A DNA stretch of 34,537 bases, taken from contig JBEKZI010000013.1 of NCBI GenBank assembly GCA_049510055.1, forward strand, positions 1-34,537, given 5' to 3'. The notes below the pieces were generated by a model that did not search any database, was not told the origin of the DNA, and saw nothing but the letters and a program-made list of their open reading frames with translations. Shown here piece after piece: positions 13,577 to 20,420 of the stretch. The DNA comes from JALHTV01 sp049510055 (GTDB lineage: Bacteria > Planctomycetota > Phycisphaerae > SM23-33). Within the stretch, counting starts at the first letter, position 1. Every line of letters begins with the position of its first letter. The translations under genes were made by a program, and so were the position numbers.

Positions 13577-15286
13577 TTACAGAATTTCGTGCACGATCAG
13601 GTGTGATCCGGCCAGGACGGACGACGTGCCGTTGCCGCCGACGGCCTGGGCAAATTGGACGGTCAGGGTTCCTGCTTGGCTTACGGCGACGTGGCCGGTC
13701 AATTCCACGCGAGCGGGTACGCTTCTGGAGCTGTCGCCCGCGCCTTGGTTGGGGGCGGTGAGTCGCCAGAATCCGGCCCAGCCGTTGGAAACATCCAGCA
13801 GAGAAACGTCGCAGAGGATGTTCGTGGCCGTGCAGGTGCCGCCGACGCCGGCTTTGGCCCCGCCGTCTCCGCCGTCCCCGCAGTTCACGAACAGCACCGC
13901 GCGAAAGGCGTACGTGCGTCCTGCCGCGACGGGGACGGAAAGCCCCGGCACGTTCGCCAAGGTGGTGTCTGTTTTGTTGAAGGACGTCGCCACCCGCGCC
14001 GTCAGGTAGGCGGGGCTGAATTTGCCGGGATCCAGTCCGGCGTCGACGGCCACGTGAGCATTCGTGACGCCGGCGGATGGGATCGCGCCGGCGTTGCTGC
14101 CGACGGAAAGTTCTTGCAAGGCCGCGCCCGGAATGTCCCCTCCGAAGGCGCCTCCCACCGTGTACAGGCCGGGCGGGCGGTACGAATTCGGCAGGAAACT
14201 CCCGATGCTCCCGCTGAGCTTCATCGTGGGCGCGGAGGTCTCGTTAACGAACAGGGCCGTATTCTCGTAACAGTTAACAATCTGGACGTTCAAGGCCTCT
14301 TCGACGTGGACCTTTTTGGCTTCCGTGATGACCAGCAGGAGGCGGTTGGGCTGAACGCCTCCATTGTCGGTGAGGGTCAGCACGTCGTTGGTGTCTTGGG
14401 GCATGCGCTCCAGGTCTAGGCCGTAGACGTTGCAGCCGATGACGGCCCCGGCGATCTTCATCACCGGTCCGGAGCGCGTGGCGTATTGATTGGCCTGAAG
14501 GCGGGTGAAGATGCAGTGCGCCAGCGCCGCATTGTTTTCGGCGCGGAGGACGACCAGACCGTCCGTCGTGTCCGTGGACGTCGAATGCACGTACAGGTCG
14601 GAGAATTCCGAATTGCCCGGCGAACGGTCCGTCGAAAAGTCGGCTACGAAATCAAATCCCTGGTGGGCGTTGACCATCTGCACGTTCTGCACGAACAACC
14701 GCTGGAAGTTGGTCAGCCGGATTCCGCAGCCGGTGATTCCGCAAAGCCACAGATGCTCCAGCGTGGAATGGGCCAGCCCCCACGCATCGGCGCTGCCGAT
14801 GTCGATGCCGTACGCGCAGTCCTTCAGGACAAGGTTTCGGATCTTGCACGCCTGGACCGCGTCGTTGGCGGAGACATCCGCGGTGAACAGGGTCTTGCCC
14901 GGCCCCGTGACGACCGTGCCGCCGCCCGGGACGCTCCATCCCATGTCGGGATGCGAGGAGGTCATCGCGAGGCGCGGAAGCCAGCCCGTCAGGTCGACCG
15001 TCGACTTGATTTTGGCGGGATTGGAGAAGGCAAATAGCCCTCCCCACAACGCGACGGTGCCCCCGCCCCGGGTGGCGCAGGCGTCGATGTCGGCCTGGAC
15101 CTCGACCTGGTCGTCCGTGCCGTCGCAGACGTAATCCGCCTGGTCCCGCAGGACGCTGGGGGAGTTCGAAGCGGCCACGACAATTAGGCCGTGGCTGGTG
15201 ACCGCCCCGCCGGGAATCTGAGACGCGGCAATCTGGCCGTGAAGCTGGTCGAAGTTGTCGATGAGGGGCGCAAGCGATTGAGGCAT
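13577..15286 (-). CDS. Right-handed beta-helix tailspike (pectate-lyase-like)
   Basis: A 569-residue protein. YVCDGTDDQVEVQADIDACA (about residues 52-71) is the recognisable entry of pectate-lyase-superfamily beta-helix proteins, here followed by GGGTVALWGGLFAFS. The helix rungs continue through about residue 390 with repeated Asn/Gly turns (CKIRNLVLKDCAYGIDIGSA, LFVQNVQMVNAHQGFDFV). A C-terminal beta domain (about 430-569) with LTVQFAQAVGGNGTSSVL likely forms the trimer end. Tailspikes of this fold bind and often cut cell-surface polysaccharide; catalytic residues cannot be named by eye. AAAGGA precedes the start. Confidence 0.8.
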   Translation of the reverse strand: MPQSLAPLIDNFDQLHGQIAASQIPGGAVTSHGLIVVAASNSPSVLRDQADYVCDGTDDQVEVQADIDACATRGGGTVALWGGLFAFSNPAKIKSTVDLTGWLPRLAMTSSHPDMGWSVPGGGTVVTGPGKTLFTADVSANDAVQACKIRNLVLKDCAYGIDIGSADAWGLAHSTLEHLWLCGITGCGIRLTNFQRLFVQNVQMVNAHQGFDFVADFSTDRSPGNSEFSDLYVHSTSTDTTDGLVVLRAENNAALAHCIFTRLQANQYATRSGPVMKIAGAVIGCNVYGLDLERMPQDTNDVLTLTDNGGVQPNRLLLVITEAKKVHVEEALNVQIVNCYENTALFVNETSAPTMKLSGSIGSFLPNSYRPPGLYTVGGAFGGDIPGAALQELSVGSNAGAIPSAGVTNAHVAVDAGLDPGKFSPAYLTARVATSFNKTDTTLANVPGLSVPVAAGRTYAFRAVLFVNCGDGGDGGAKAGVGGTCTATNILCDVSLLDVSNGWAGFWRLTAPNQGAGDSSRSVPARVELTGHVAVSQAGTLTVQFAQAVGGNGTSSVLAGSHLIVHEIL

Positions 15287-15297
15287 GATTCGTCCTT

Positions 15298-15783
15298 TCA
15301 GGCCCCGCAGACTTTGTAGAGGGCCCGCCCGCGGTAATCGGTGATGTCCTGGTGGGCATACTTGCCGGAGATGCCGGCGGCGCTGGCCGTTCCCGTGGCG
15401 ATGGTGGCCAGGGGAATGTGCGGCGTGGCGGAGGGCGCCGGAAAGCCGGAGGTGCCGACCGTCAGCACGCCGGTGGCCGCCAGATAGATGGCATTGACGG
15501 CGTTGTCGGTTAGGTCCTGGCCCGACGCCCCGGCGTAATCGACAGCCGCATCGCCGTGGAGGAATTTTCCGGGCCGAACTCCGAACTTCAGCTCTCCTGA
15601 ATCATCTTTGTACACCCGCAGGTCGCCCGCTCGTCTGGAAACGTCCAGCAGGCGGTAGAGCATCTTGTAGAACTCGGTGTGATAGGGCAACAGGCCCACG
15701 GGGATGTAAGGCACCGCCTGCTCGGCGTCCGCCGTGCCCGAAAGGCCGTTCAGTTCCGTGTCGGATGGAAAAATTTCTGCCAT
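15298..15783 (-). CDS. Virion-cluster protein, probable spike/fibre N-terminal adaptor
   Basis: A 161-residue protein starting MAEIFPSDTELNGLSGTADA at 15783, with GAGG before it; the longer open frame upstream is a shadow of the next gene. It contains a helix (YHTEFYKMLYRLLDVSRRAG), then strands (LRVYKDDSGELKFGVRPGKF) and a DNAVNAIYLAATGVLTVGTS segment. The last is typical of short appendage proteins that carry a repeated Asn/Thr/Gly strand pattern. It lies immediately upstream of the tailspike gene, 11 bases apart, suggesting they work together. No family recognised. Confidence 0.6.
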   Translation of the reverse strand: MAEIFPSDTELNGLSGTADAEQAVPYIPVGLLPYHTEFYKMLYRLLDVSRRAGDLRVYKDDSGELKFGVRPGKFLHGDAAVDYAGASGQDLTDNAVNAIYLAATGVLTVGTSGFPAPSATPHIPLATIATGTASAAGISGKYAHQDITDYRGRALYKVCGA

Positions 15784-15803
15784 GGTCAACCTCGATAAGG
15801 GGT

Positions 15804-15829
15804 CCCCGCCGCGTCTTATAGCGGCGGGG
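15804..15829. repeat. CCCCGCCGC hairpin repeat, copy at a stop codon
   Basis: CCCCGCCGC (15804-15812) pairs perfectly with GCGGCGGGG (15821-15829) around GTCTTATA. The stop codon of the 249-residue gene (15816-15818) sits in the loop, so the repeat supplies the protein's last residues, GTPPL. A related hairpin with the same flanks (GGTCCCCGCCGCG and GCGGCGGGGTGCCC) is at 18529-18554 in the opposite sense. Confidence 0.6.
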
Positions 15830-16565
15830 TGCCCTTCACTTGCAGGGTCAGCACGCCGCCGGGGGCGTCGTAGGATGTCGCCCTCAGTCGGGTCGGCGGG
15901 GCCGGCGGGGGATAGGACAAAAAGGTCATCGGCGGCCCGTCGGCGCATTGGCCGTCGGCGGAGATTCGTCGCAGTACCAGGCGGTGGCGGCCTTCCTCCT
16001 CCAGGGCGGCCTCCAGCACGATCACGTCGCTGTCCAGCCCGAAAGGCCCGGCCCCCCAAGCCCCCAGGCCGAAGCCCATCGCCACGGCCTCGTCCTGGCC
16101 GGGGGCGGGCGGGCCGGAAAGGTCCTCTTGCCACCCCAGCCGATCCGTCCACGCCGGCCAGACGTCGCGGACGAGCAGCGGGGTGGGGTCCATCTGGCCG
16201 GTGGCGTGGTCGCCCAGCAGCGCCACGCGGTCGCCGGCTCTCCGCCAGGGCCAGCGGACAGCCAGCGTGCGGAAAATCCACGGCGGCGGGCTGAGCGTCT
16301 CTTCGCCGGCGGAGGCGTGCGAAAAATCCGTCCGCAAGTGCTCGCGGTCCACGGCCGCAACGGCCAGGCGGCAGGAATTGGCCGGTGAGGCCAGGAAGAA
16401 ACTTCGCTGGGCCGGATCTTCCGTCCAATCCGCCAGACGGCCGTTGACGTAGAGCTGGTGATAAAGGCCTTCGTTGGCGGAGTCGAAGGTGATCTCGTAG
16501 CCGCCGCCGGCCAGCGGGCGGGCCCGGAGATTGGAGATATTCTGCGTGGTGAAGGGGTCGCTCAT
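15816..16565 (-). CDS. Virion-cluster protein, probable tail protein
   Basis: A 249-residue protein starting MSDPFTTQNISNLRARPLAG at 16565; it overlaps the previous gene's stop by ATGA. Strand-rich N-terminal part (GGGYEITFDSANEGLYHQLY) is fibronectin-like. It is followed by a Trp- and Pro-rich middle (RTLAVRWPWRRAGDRVALLG, DVWPAWTDRLGWQ) and a second strand-rich module ending in GGVLTLQVKG. The final residues come from a palindromic repeat containing the stop codon. The layout of two beta modules suits a baseplate or tail-tip protein. No named family. Confidence 0.6.
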   Translation of the reverse strand: MSDPFTTQNISNLRARPLAGGGYEITFDSANEGLYHQLYVNGRLADWTEDPAQRSFFLASPANSCRLAVAAVDREHLRTDFSHASAGEETLSPPPWIFRTLAVRWPWRRAGDRVALLGDHATGQMDPTPLLVRDVWPAWTDRLGWQEDLSGPPAPGQDEAVAMGFGLGAWGAGPFGLDSDVIVLEAALEEEGRHRLVLRRISADGQCADGPPMTFLSYPPPAPPTRLRATSYDAPGGVLTLQVKGTPPL

Positions 16566-16927
16566 GGCAGTTGGCGGTAGCGGAGGATGTAGTCGCACCA
16601 GAAGCCCCGCCCGCGGCTGGTCGGCGTGGTGGGCTGGAATTCTTCGACGATGACACGCGGGTACACCTGGCCGTGGTTGTCCACCAGGCTGTGGCAGCAG
16701 CCGTTGGCGGCGGACTCGATGGCGCCAACCAGGGCCGCCATCGCCTCGGCCGTGACGGCCTGGAGCCGGCCAGTCTGCACGATCGCCCGCGAGCGCAGGC
16801 CCAGGTCCAGCACCAGCTCGCCGTCCAGTCCGGAAAAACCGCGGCGGATGGTGGCCCGCTCCCAAGGCCCCGCGCGGAAGGCGTGCGGGCCGGAACCGAA
16901 CAGGTCCAGGGCGTCCAGCGTGCTCAT
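16562..16927 (-). CDS. Virion-cluster protein, unknown tail component
   Basis: A 121-residue protein starting MSTLDALDLFGSGPHAFRAG at 16927 and linked to neighbours at both ends by 4-base ATGA overlaps. After FSGLDGELVLDLGLRSRAIV comes a helix (AEAMAALVGAIESAANGCCH), then strands (YPRVIVEEFQPTTPTSRGRG) ending YILRYRQLP. A strand-helix-strand layout of about 120 residues with a conserved-looking Pro-Arg-Val segment is seen in small phage tail-assembly proteins. I cannot name one. Confidence 0.6.
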   Translation of the reverse strand: MSTLDALDLFGSGPHAFRAGPWERATIRRGFSGLDGELVLDLGLRSRAIVQTGRLQAVTAEAMAALVGAIESAANGCCHSLVDNHGQVYPRVIVEEFQPTTPTSRGRGFWCDYILRYRQLP

Positions 16928-17328
16928 GGAGAAACCTCCGCCTGCATCGGATCGGTCAGGCCGTCGTCGGTCTCGGCGAGGAATCGCAGCGTCGCCACGG
17001 CCGGGGCGATCTGTTCGTAGGACAATTCCACCGCCGTCAGGACCGCCCCGGCGATGGTGATTTGCCGGCCCCCCTGGCCGGAGGCGGCCGCGACGACGAA
17101 CGAAAGCGTCCCGCGCCGGCCCAGCGGCAGCGTTTCGGTGACGGAGGTGTCGCGGATGCGGACCTCGACGTTCAGGCTCGGCCGGGCGATCTGCACGCTG
17201 GTGGCGAACAGGTCGCCGTCGCCGCCGGCCGGGGAGGCCTGGCACTGCCGCGATAGCCGCACCGACAGCGGCAGCGGCAGGGGCGAGCCGTCGAAGGTCA
17301 GCGACTTGATGCACACGTAGCGGTTCAC
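16924..17328 (-). CDS. Tail-tube-like small protein
   Basis: A 134-residue protein with GTG start at 17328, chosen because it overlaps the previous stop as GTGA; the upstream open frame is a shadow. It is nearly all beta: VCIKSLTFDGSPLPLPLSVR, LNVEVRIRDTSVTETLPLGR, RGTLSFVVAAASGQGGRQIT, IAGAVLTAVELSYEQIAPAV. The pattern (paired long strands, one loop of polar residues, final Ala-Thr-Leu-Arg-Phe strand) fits the tube-protein fold of siphophage tails. No sequence signature confirms it, and no tape-measure gene lies nearby, which would be expected if a long tail is made. Confidence 0.5.
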   Translation of the reverse strand: MNRYVCIKSLTFDGSPLPLPLSVRLSRQCQASPAGGDGDLFATSVQIARPSLNVEVRIRDTSVTETLPLGRRGTLSFVVAAASGQGGRQITIAGAVLTAVELSYEQIAPAVATLRFLAETDDGLTDPMQAEVSP

Positions 17329-17762
17329 GGCGCCTCTCCTGCGATTTCGAAGTGGCATCGCACGGCGAATGACGTTTCCACCTCCGGCCTTGCGGCGAGG
17401 CCCGGTTCGGTCCGGCCGATCTCGGTAGCCTTGCCGATGGGCAGGTCGCAGCACCGCCCGCCGCGGTAGGGATCAGCCAGCAGCGCCGCCACCGCAGCCG
17501 CAGCCAAGTCCAGCTCCCGGTGGGTCTGCTCGGCCGCCTGGCTGCTGCGCGTGTGGAGGGTCACGCGACAGCGGAGGCGGGCGTAGCGGTTGGCGGGATG
17601 GTCGTCGGCGGGGAAGAAGTCCTGGCCCTCGTAGTGCACGGCCGCTCGCGGGGCGGCTGTGTCGGCGCTTCCGCCCAGCGTGACCACCGCAAAGCGGCCG
17701 CTGGCGCGGAGCGCGGAGACCAGGTTCTGGATGATTTCACTGGCGGCGGTCACTTTTCTCAT
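17325..17762 (-). CDS. Tail completion / terminator-like protein
   Basis: A 145-residue protein overlapping both neighbours by 4 bases. It starts MRKVTAASEIIQNLVSALRA, a helix, then FAVVTLGGSADTAAPRAAVH and YARLRCRVTLHTRSS strands. A second helix follows (AAEQTHRELDLAAAAVAALL), and a last strand (FAVRCHFEI) ends the protein. The helix-strand-strand-helix-strand order and length match phage tail-terminator and minor-tail Z-type proteins that cap the tail tube at the neck. Inferred from layout and from position between head completion and tail-tube-like genes. Confidence 0.55.
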   Translation of the reverse strand: MRKVTAASEIIQNLVSALRASGRFAVVTLGGSADTAAPRAAVHYEGQDFFPADDHPANRYARLRCRVTLHTRSSQAAEQTHRELDLAAAAVAALLADPYRGGRCCDLPIGKATEIGRTEPGLAARPEVETSFAVRCHFEIAGEAP

Positions 17763-18412
17763 GTCCTCCGCAGCGTCACGTTGCCCAAGGTTCGGGTCTG
17801 TTCGGCGAAGCCGTCGCCGTCGGCGTCGATGGCCAACCGAAGCTGCATCTGCATGCGGGCGAATTCCTGGCGATAGTGCTCGGCCTTGGCCCAGTTGGCG
17901 TCGGCCGGGGCGGGGCTTTCCGCGCGGGCCAGGAACACGCCGGCCAGCGTGCCCAGGGCCGCGGCCAGGCGAAGCTGCGCGGAGTCGGCGTAACTGGCGG
18001 AGGCGATGGGCGAGGCCTCGACCATCGCCCGCAATTTTTCCGCCAGCGCGGCGGAGATCTGGCGGATCTGCGGCCTGTAAGTGACCACCGCGAATGAAAG
18101 GCCGCTGCCCGCCGGCGGCGCGACGGGCGGATCCTGGGCGGCGGCCCGAAGCACCGAGACGGTCAGCTGGTGCGGGCCGCCGACGGAAACAATCTCGCAG
18201 GCTCGTCCCTCGGAGGGGATCGTCGTGTACGCCACCAAGACCATCCCCGCTTCCAGGCCGGCGGCCGAGAAGTCGGCGGTGGAGGAGGCAAAGCTTGTGC
18301 CCGTCAGTTGGCCGTTAGTCCCGCTGGTCAGTAGGCTGCCCGCCGGGCCGGCGGAAAGGAACAATCCGGGCTCGATCCCCAGCAGGTCTCTATCCTGACA
18401 GAATTCGCTCAT
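17759..18412 (-). CDS. Head completion / connector-like protein
   Basis: A 217-residue protein starting MSEFCQDRDLLGIEPGLFLS, with AAAGGAA in front. The N-terminal 110 residues are mostly beta (TSFASSTADFSAAGLEAGMV, LTVSVLRAAAQDP). The C-terminal part is helical (QIRQISAALAEKLRAMVEAS, LRLAAALGTLAGVFLARAE, KAEHYRQEFARMQMQLRLAI) and ends with strongly basic TLRRT. A helical C-terminal domain that binds the portal side is usual in head-to-tail connector proteins of the gp6/gp15 type, and the gene follows the capsid gene as they do. Function by position and layout. Confidence 0.55.
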   Translation of the reverse strand: MSEFCQDRDLLGIEPGLFLSAGPAGSLLTSGTNGQLTGTSFASSTADFSAAGLEAGMVLVAYTTIPSEGRACEIVSVGGPHQLTVSVLRAAAQDPPVAPPAGSGLSFAVVTYRPQIRQISAALAEKLRAMVEASPIASASYADSAQLRLAAALGTLAGVFLARAESPAPADANWAKAEHYRQEFARMQMQLRLAIDADGDGFAEQTRTLGNVTLRRT

Positions 18413-18454
18413 CGTCGGTTCCTTTTCGGTCTGAGCCTCAAGGTCGAAGACCTT

Positions 18455-18565
18455 TTACACGTACACGTCATCCAGGGGCCGGGTTTGCCCCGCCCGGTCG
18501 CCGATGGGCACCGCGGTCAGTAGGGGCACCCCGCCGCGATACAACGCGGCGGGGACCCCCAGCAT
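18455..18565 (-). CDS. Doubtful 36-residue frame inside a palindromic spacer
   Basis: An ATG at 18565 opens a frame MLGVPAALYRGGVPLLTAVP ending LDDVYV. No ribosome site precedes it, and most of its first half is encoded by the CCCCGCCGCG hairpin repeat. Such frames arise by chance in this repeat, so this is likely not a gene. The spacer is listed here because it is otherwise a 190-base gap between the capsid and connector genes. Confidence 0.2.
   Translation of the reverse strand: MLGVPAALYRGGVPLLTAVPIGDRAGQTRPLDDVYV
18529..18554. repeat. CCCCGCCGC hairpin repeat, second copy
   Basis: CCCCGCCGCG (18529-18538) pairs perfectly with CGCGGCGGGG (18545-18554) around ATACAA. Flanks (GGGGCAC before, ACCCCC after) match, in reverse, those of the copy at 15804-15829, so the two are members of one family in opposite orientation. 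Confidence 0.6.
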
Positions 18566-18578
18566 GTGGCGGGGCAGG

Positions 18579-18598
18579 CCCGGCGCCTGGGCGCCGGG
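18579..18598 (-). terminator. Capsid-gene 3' hairpin
   Basis: CCCGGCGC (18579-18586) pairs perfectly with GCGCCGGG (18591-18598) around a 4-base loop, starting 7 bases after the capsid gene stop (18606-18608) in the direction of transcription. There is no T run, so it more likely protects or partly ends the abundant capsid mRNA than fully terminates it. Confidence 0.4.
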
Positions 18599-18605
18599 AA
18601 ATCGG

Positions 18606-19766
18606 TTACGACACGTCCAGGCCCGTGATGATGCCGTGGGCCGATTCGTTGCGGAGTTCCAGCGTGTACTCGCCGATGACCTCGCCGGCCTCGTAGTCGC
18701 CGGTGCTGGCCAGGGGCTTGTAGTGGAAGCTGCGCCCCAGCAGCGGCACGACATTGATCCGCGCGCTGTCCAGCAGCAGCACCGTGTTGGCCGGCACGGA
18801 GCGGCACAGGATCAGCCGGCAGACGCCGAAGTCGCTCTCGTACACGGCCACCAGGTCGCGGTAGGCCACGTCGGCCGCGGTGTACGAGCGGCTGGCGGAG
18901 ACGAAGGAATTGATCCGCCGCTTCTGGTAGCCGTTGACCACGATGGTGTCCACGCGGGCGGCGGCCTTCTCCCAGATCAGCCGCAGCGCCAGGTTGAGCT
19001 GGGCCTCAGTGAGGTCGGCGTCGGCGGGGAAGCCGCCCACGCCCGGGTGGAACACGTTGGTCGCCAGGGCGGGGATGATGCCCTTCATGGTCCGCCGGAC
19101 GGTGTCGCTGCCCTGCGGGGTGGCCGTGGGGCCGGCGCCGTTGATGACGGTGCCCTCCAGGTCGCGAAGCAGCTCGCGGATGCGTTCCTGCTTCTGGAAG
19201 TCCAGCTCGTCACTGACGGCCAGCTTCCGCACGGCCAGGTCGGACCCGCTGACGCGGACGGCGGCGGTGAAGATCTGCGTCCAGTTGCCCCGCCGCACGC
19301 GGTTGGTGAAACGGGCCGTCGGGGCCTCGTCGCCCTCCAGGGCGGCGTTGCCCAGGATGTGTAGCACCTGGTTGTCGGCCAGGGCCGCGGCTGTGGTGCC
19401 GCCGTAGCCGCGGGTGACGGTGATCGTCCCGGCCGTGGTGTTGGTCTCGCGGACCAGCAGCAGCTCGCCGCTGCCCTCCGGCCGGACTTGGTCGCCCACG
19501 CGGAAGCGGTCGGCATGGTCCACGCCGAAGGTCTCATCCGCCGCTGGGTTGGTCCAGGAGTTGTTGTTGATCGCGTCGGTGTTGGGCAGCAGTTCGTCCT
19601 CCAGCCACTCGTGGTACGTGCTGGTGGCAGCTCGCGGCGGGTCGCCCAGATGGTCCAGCAGAGGCGTCTCGTACGGCGAGACGATGCTGACCAGGTCGGC
19701 CACGTCCTCGGCGATTTCCGGCAGGGACGCGCCGGCTGCGTAGGTCGCTTTGCCTGTGAATGCCAT
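18606..19766 (-). CDS. Major capsid protein, SU10 / DUF5309 type
   Basis: A 386-residue capsid protein with HK97-like fold features. The N terminus MAFTGKATYAAGASLPEIAE leads into LVSIVSPYETPLLDHLGD, the start typical of the SU10 major-capsid family. Then come YHEWLEDELLPNTDAINN, the strand RFRVGDQVRPEGSGELLLVR and GTITVTRGYGGTTAAALAD, a conserved Gly-Tyr-Gly-Gly-Thr turn. The helix DELDFQKQERIRELLRDLEG is the spine helix, and VDTIVVNGYQKRRINSF with the C-terminal strands ends the fold. There is no N-terminal cleavable delta domain, which agrees with the lack of a protease gene. AGGAGAA precedes the ATG. It sits after the scaffold-like gene as in tailed phages. Confidence 0.88.
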   Translation of the reverse strand: MAFTGKATYAAGASLPEIAEDVADLVSIVSPYETPLLDHLGDPPRAATSTYHEWLEDELLPNTDAINNNSWTNPAADETFGVDHADRFRVGDQVRPEGSGELLLVRETNTTAGTITVTRGYGGTTAAALADNQVLHILGNAALEGDEAPTARFTNRVRRGNWTQIFTAAVRVSGSDLAVRKLAVSDELDFQKQERIRELLRDLEGTVINGAGPTATPQGSDTVRRTMKGIIPALATNVFHPGVGGFPADADLTEAQLNLALRLIWEKAAARVDTIVVNGYQKRRINSFVSASRSYTAADVAYRDLVAVYESDFGVCRLILCRSVPANTVLLLDSARINVVPLLGRSFHYKPLASTGDYEAGEVIGEYTLELRNESAHGIITGLDVS

Positions 19767-19811
19767 GGTCTTCTCCTAAGGTTTTTCTAAAGAGTTTTTG
19801 TCGAAAGGGTT

Positions 19812-20417
19812 TTACTTGGCGCCGGGTCGCCGGGTGGCTGCGGCCCCCTGGCGGCGGAGGCGGAGATACTCGGCCACGTCGCGGCGGCTGCCGGTCCGCA
19901 CCGCCCGCTCGGCCGCCTGGGCCAACTGGGCGAAGGGACCAAGCCGTTCGGACCGCGGCGAGGCGGTGGAAGGCGGTAACGAGGCGGCCGGCCGAAGCAG
20001 GAAGGGCTTGTCCAGCAGGAGTTGCTCGACGTTGCGGCGGATGGCCTCGTCGTCCGGGTCGCCGGCCAGGTCCAGTCGCTTGGACAGCAGCAGATTGGCG
20101 GCCTCTAAGTCCACCACGCCGGCCTCCATGAGGTACCGCTCGGCGGAGCGCTGGTTGGCGGCGGCGACGAGCTGGCTGCGGGCCTCATCCCGCTGGGCCT
20201 CGGCCAGGGCGAGCTCCTCGCTACGGTGATCCATTTGCGCCTTGAGCTCCACCACGTGCTGCTCGATCTCCTGGAGGCGGTTTTCCGCCTGCTGGGCCCG
20301 GCGGCGATACTTGATGGACTCACTCACCGGCACGAGCCGGCCCGGGTCGGCGGGGGCGTCGCTCGGCGGCGCGCCGGCTGAATCGGCCTGCGGCGACTGC
20401 GATGGTTGCGGCGTCAT
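19812..20417 (-). CDS. Scaffold-like coiled-coil protein
   Basis: A 201-residue protein with a Pro/Ser/Ala-rich disordered start (about 1-30). A long charged coiled coil follows (about 33-92: RRRAQQAENRLQEIEQHVVE, LKAQMDHRSEELALAEAQRD), then a helical stretch (YLMEAGVVDLEAANLLLSKR) and a basic end (LRLRRQGAAATRRPGAK). This order is that of capsid scaffolds, whose basic C terminus binds the capsid lattice. Its place between portal and major capsid genes fits. The start follows the portal... upstream gene's stop region within a few bases and has GGAAAGGA in front. Confidence 0.75.
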   Translation of the reverse strand: MTPQPSQSPQADSAGAPPSDAPADPGRLVPVSESIKYRRRAQQAENRLQEIEQHVVELKAQMDHRSEELALAEAQRDEARSQLVAAANQRSAERYLMEAGVVDLEAANLLLSKRLDLAGDPDDEAIRRNVEQLLLDKPFLLRPAASLPPSTASPRSERLGPFAQLAQAAERAVRTGSRRDVAEYLRLRRQGAAATRRPGAK

Positions 20418-20420
20418 GGA

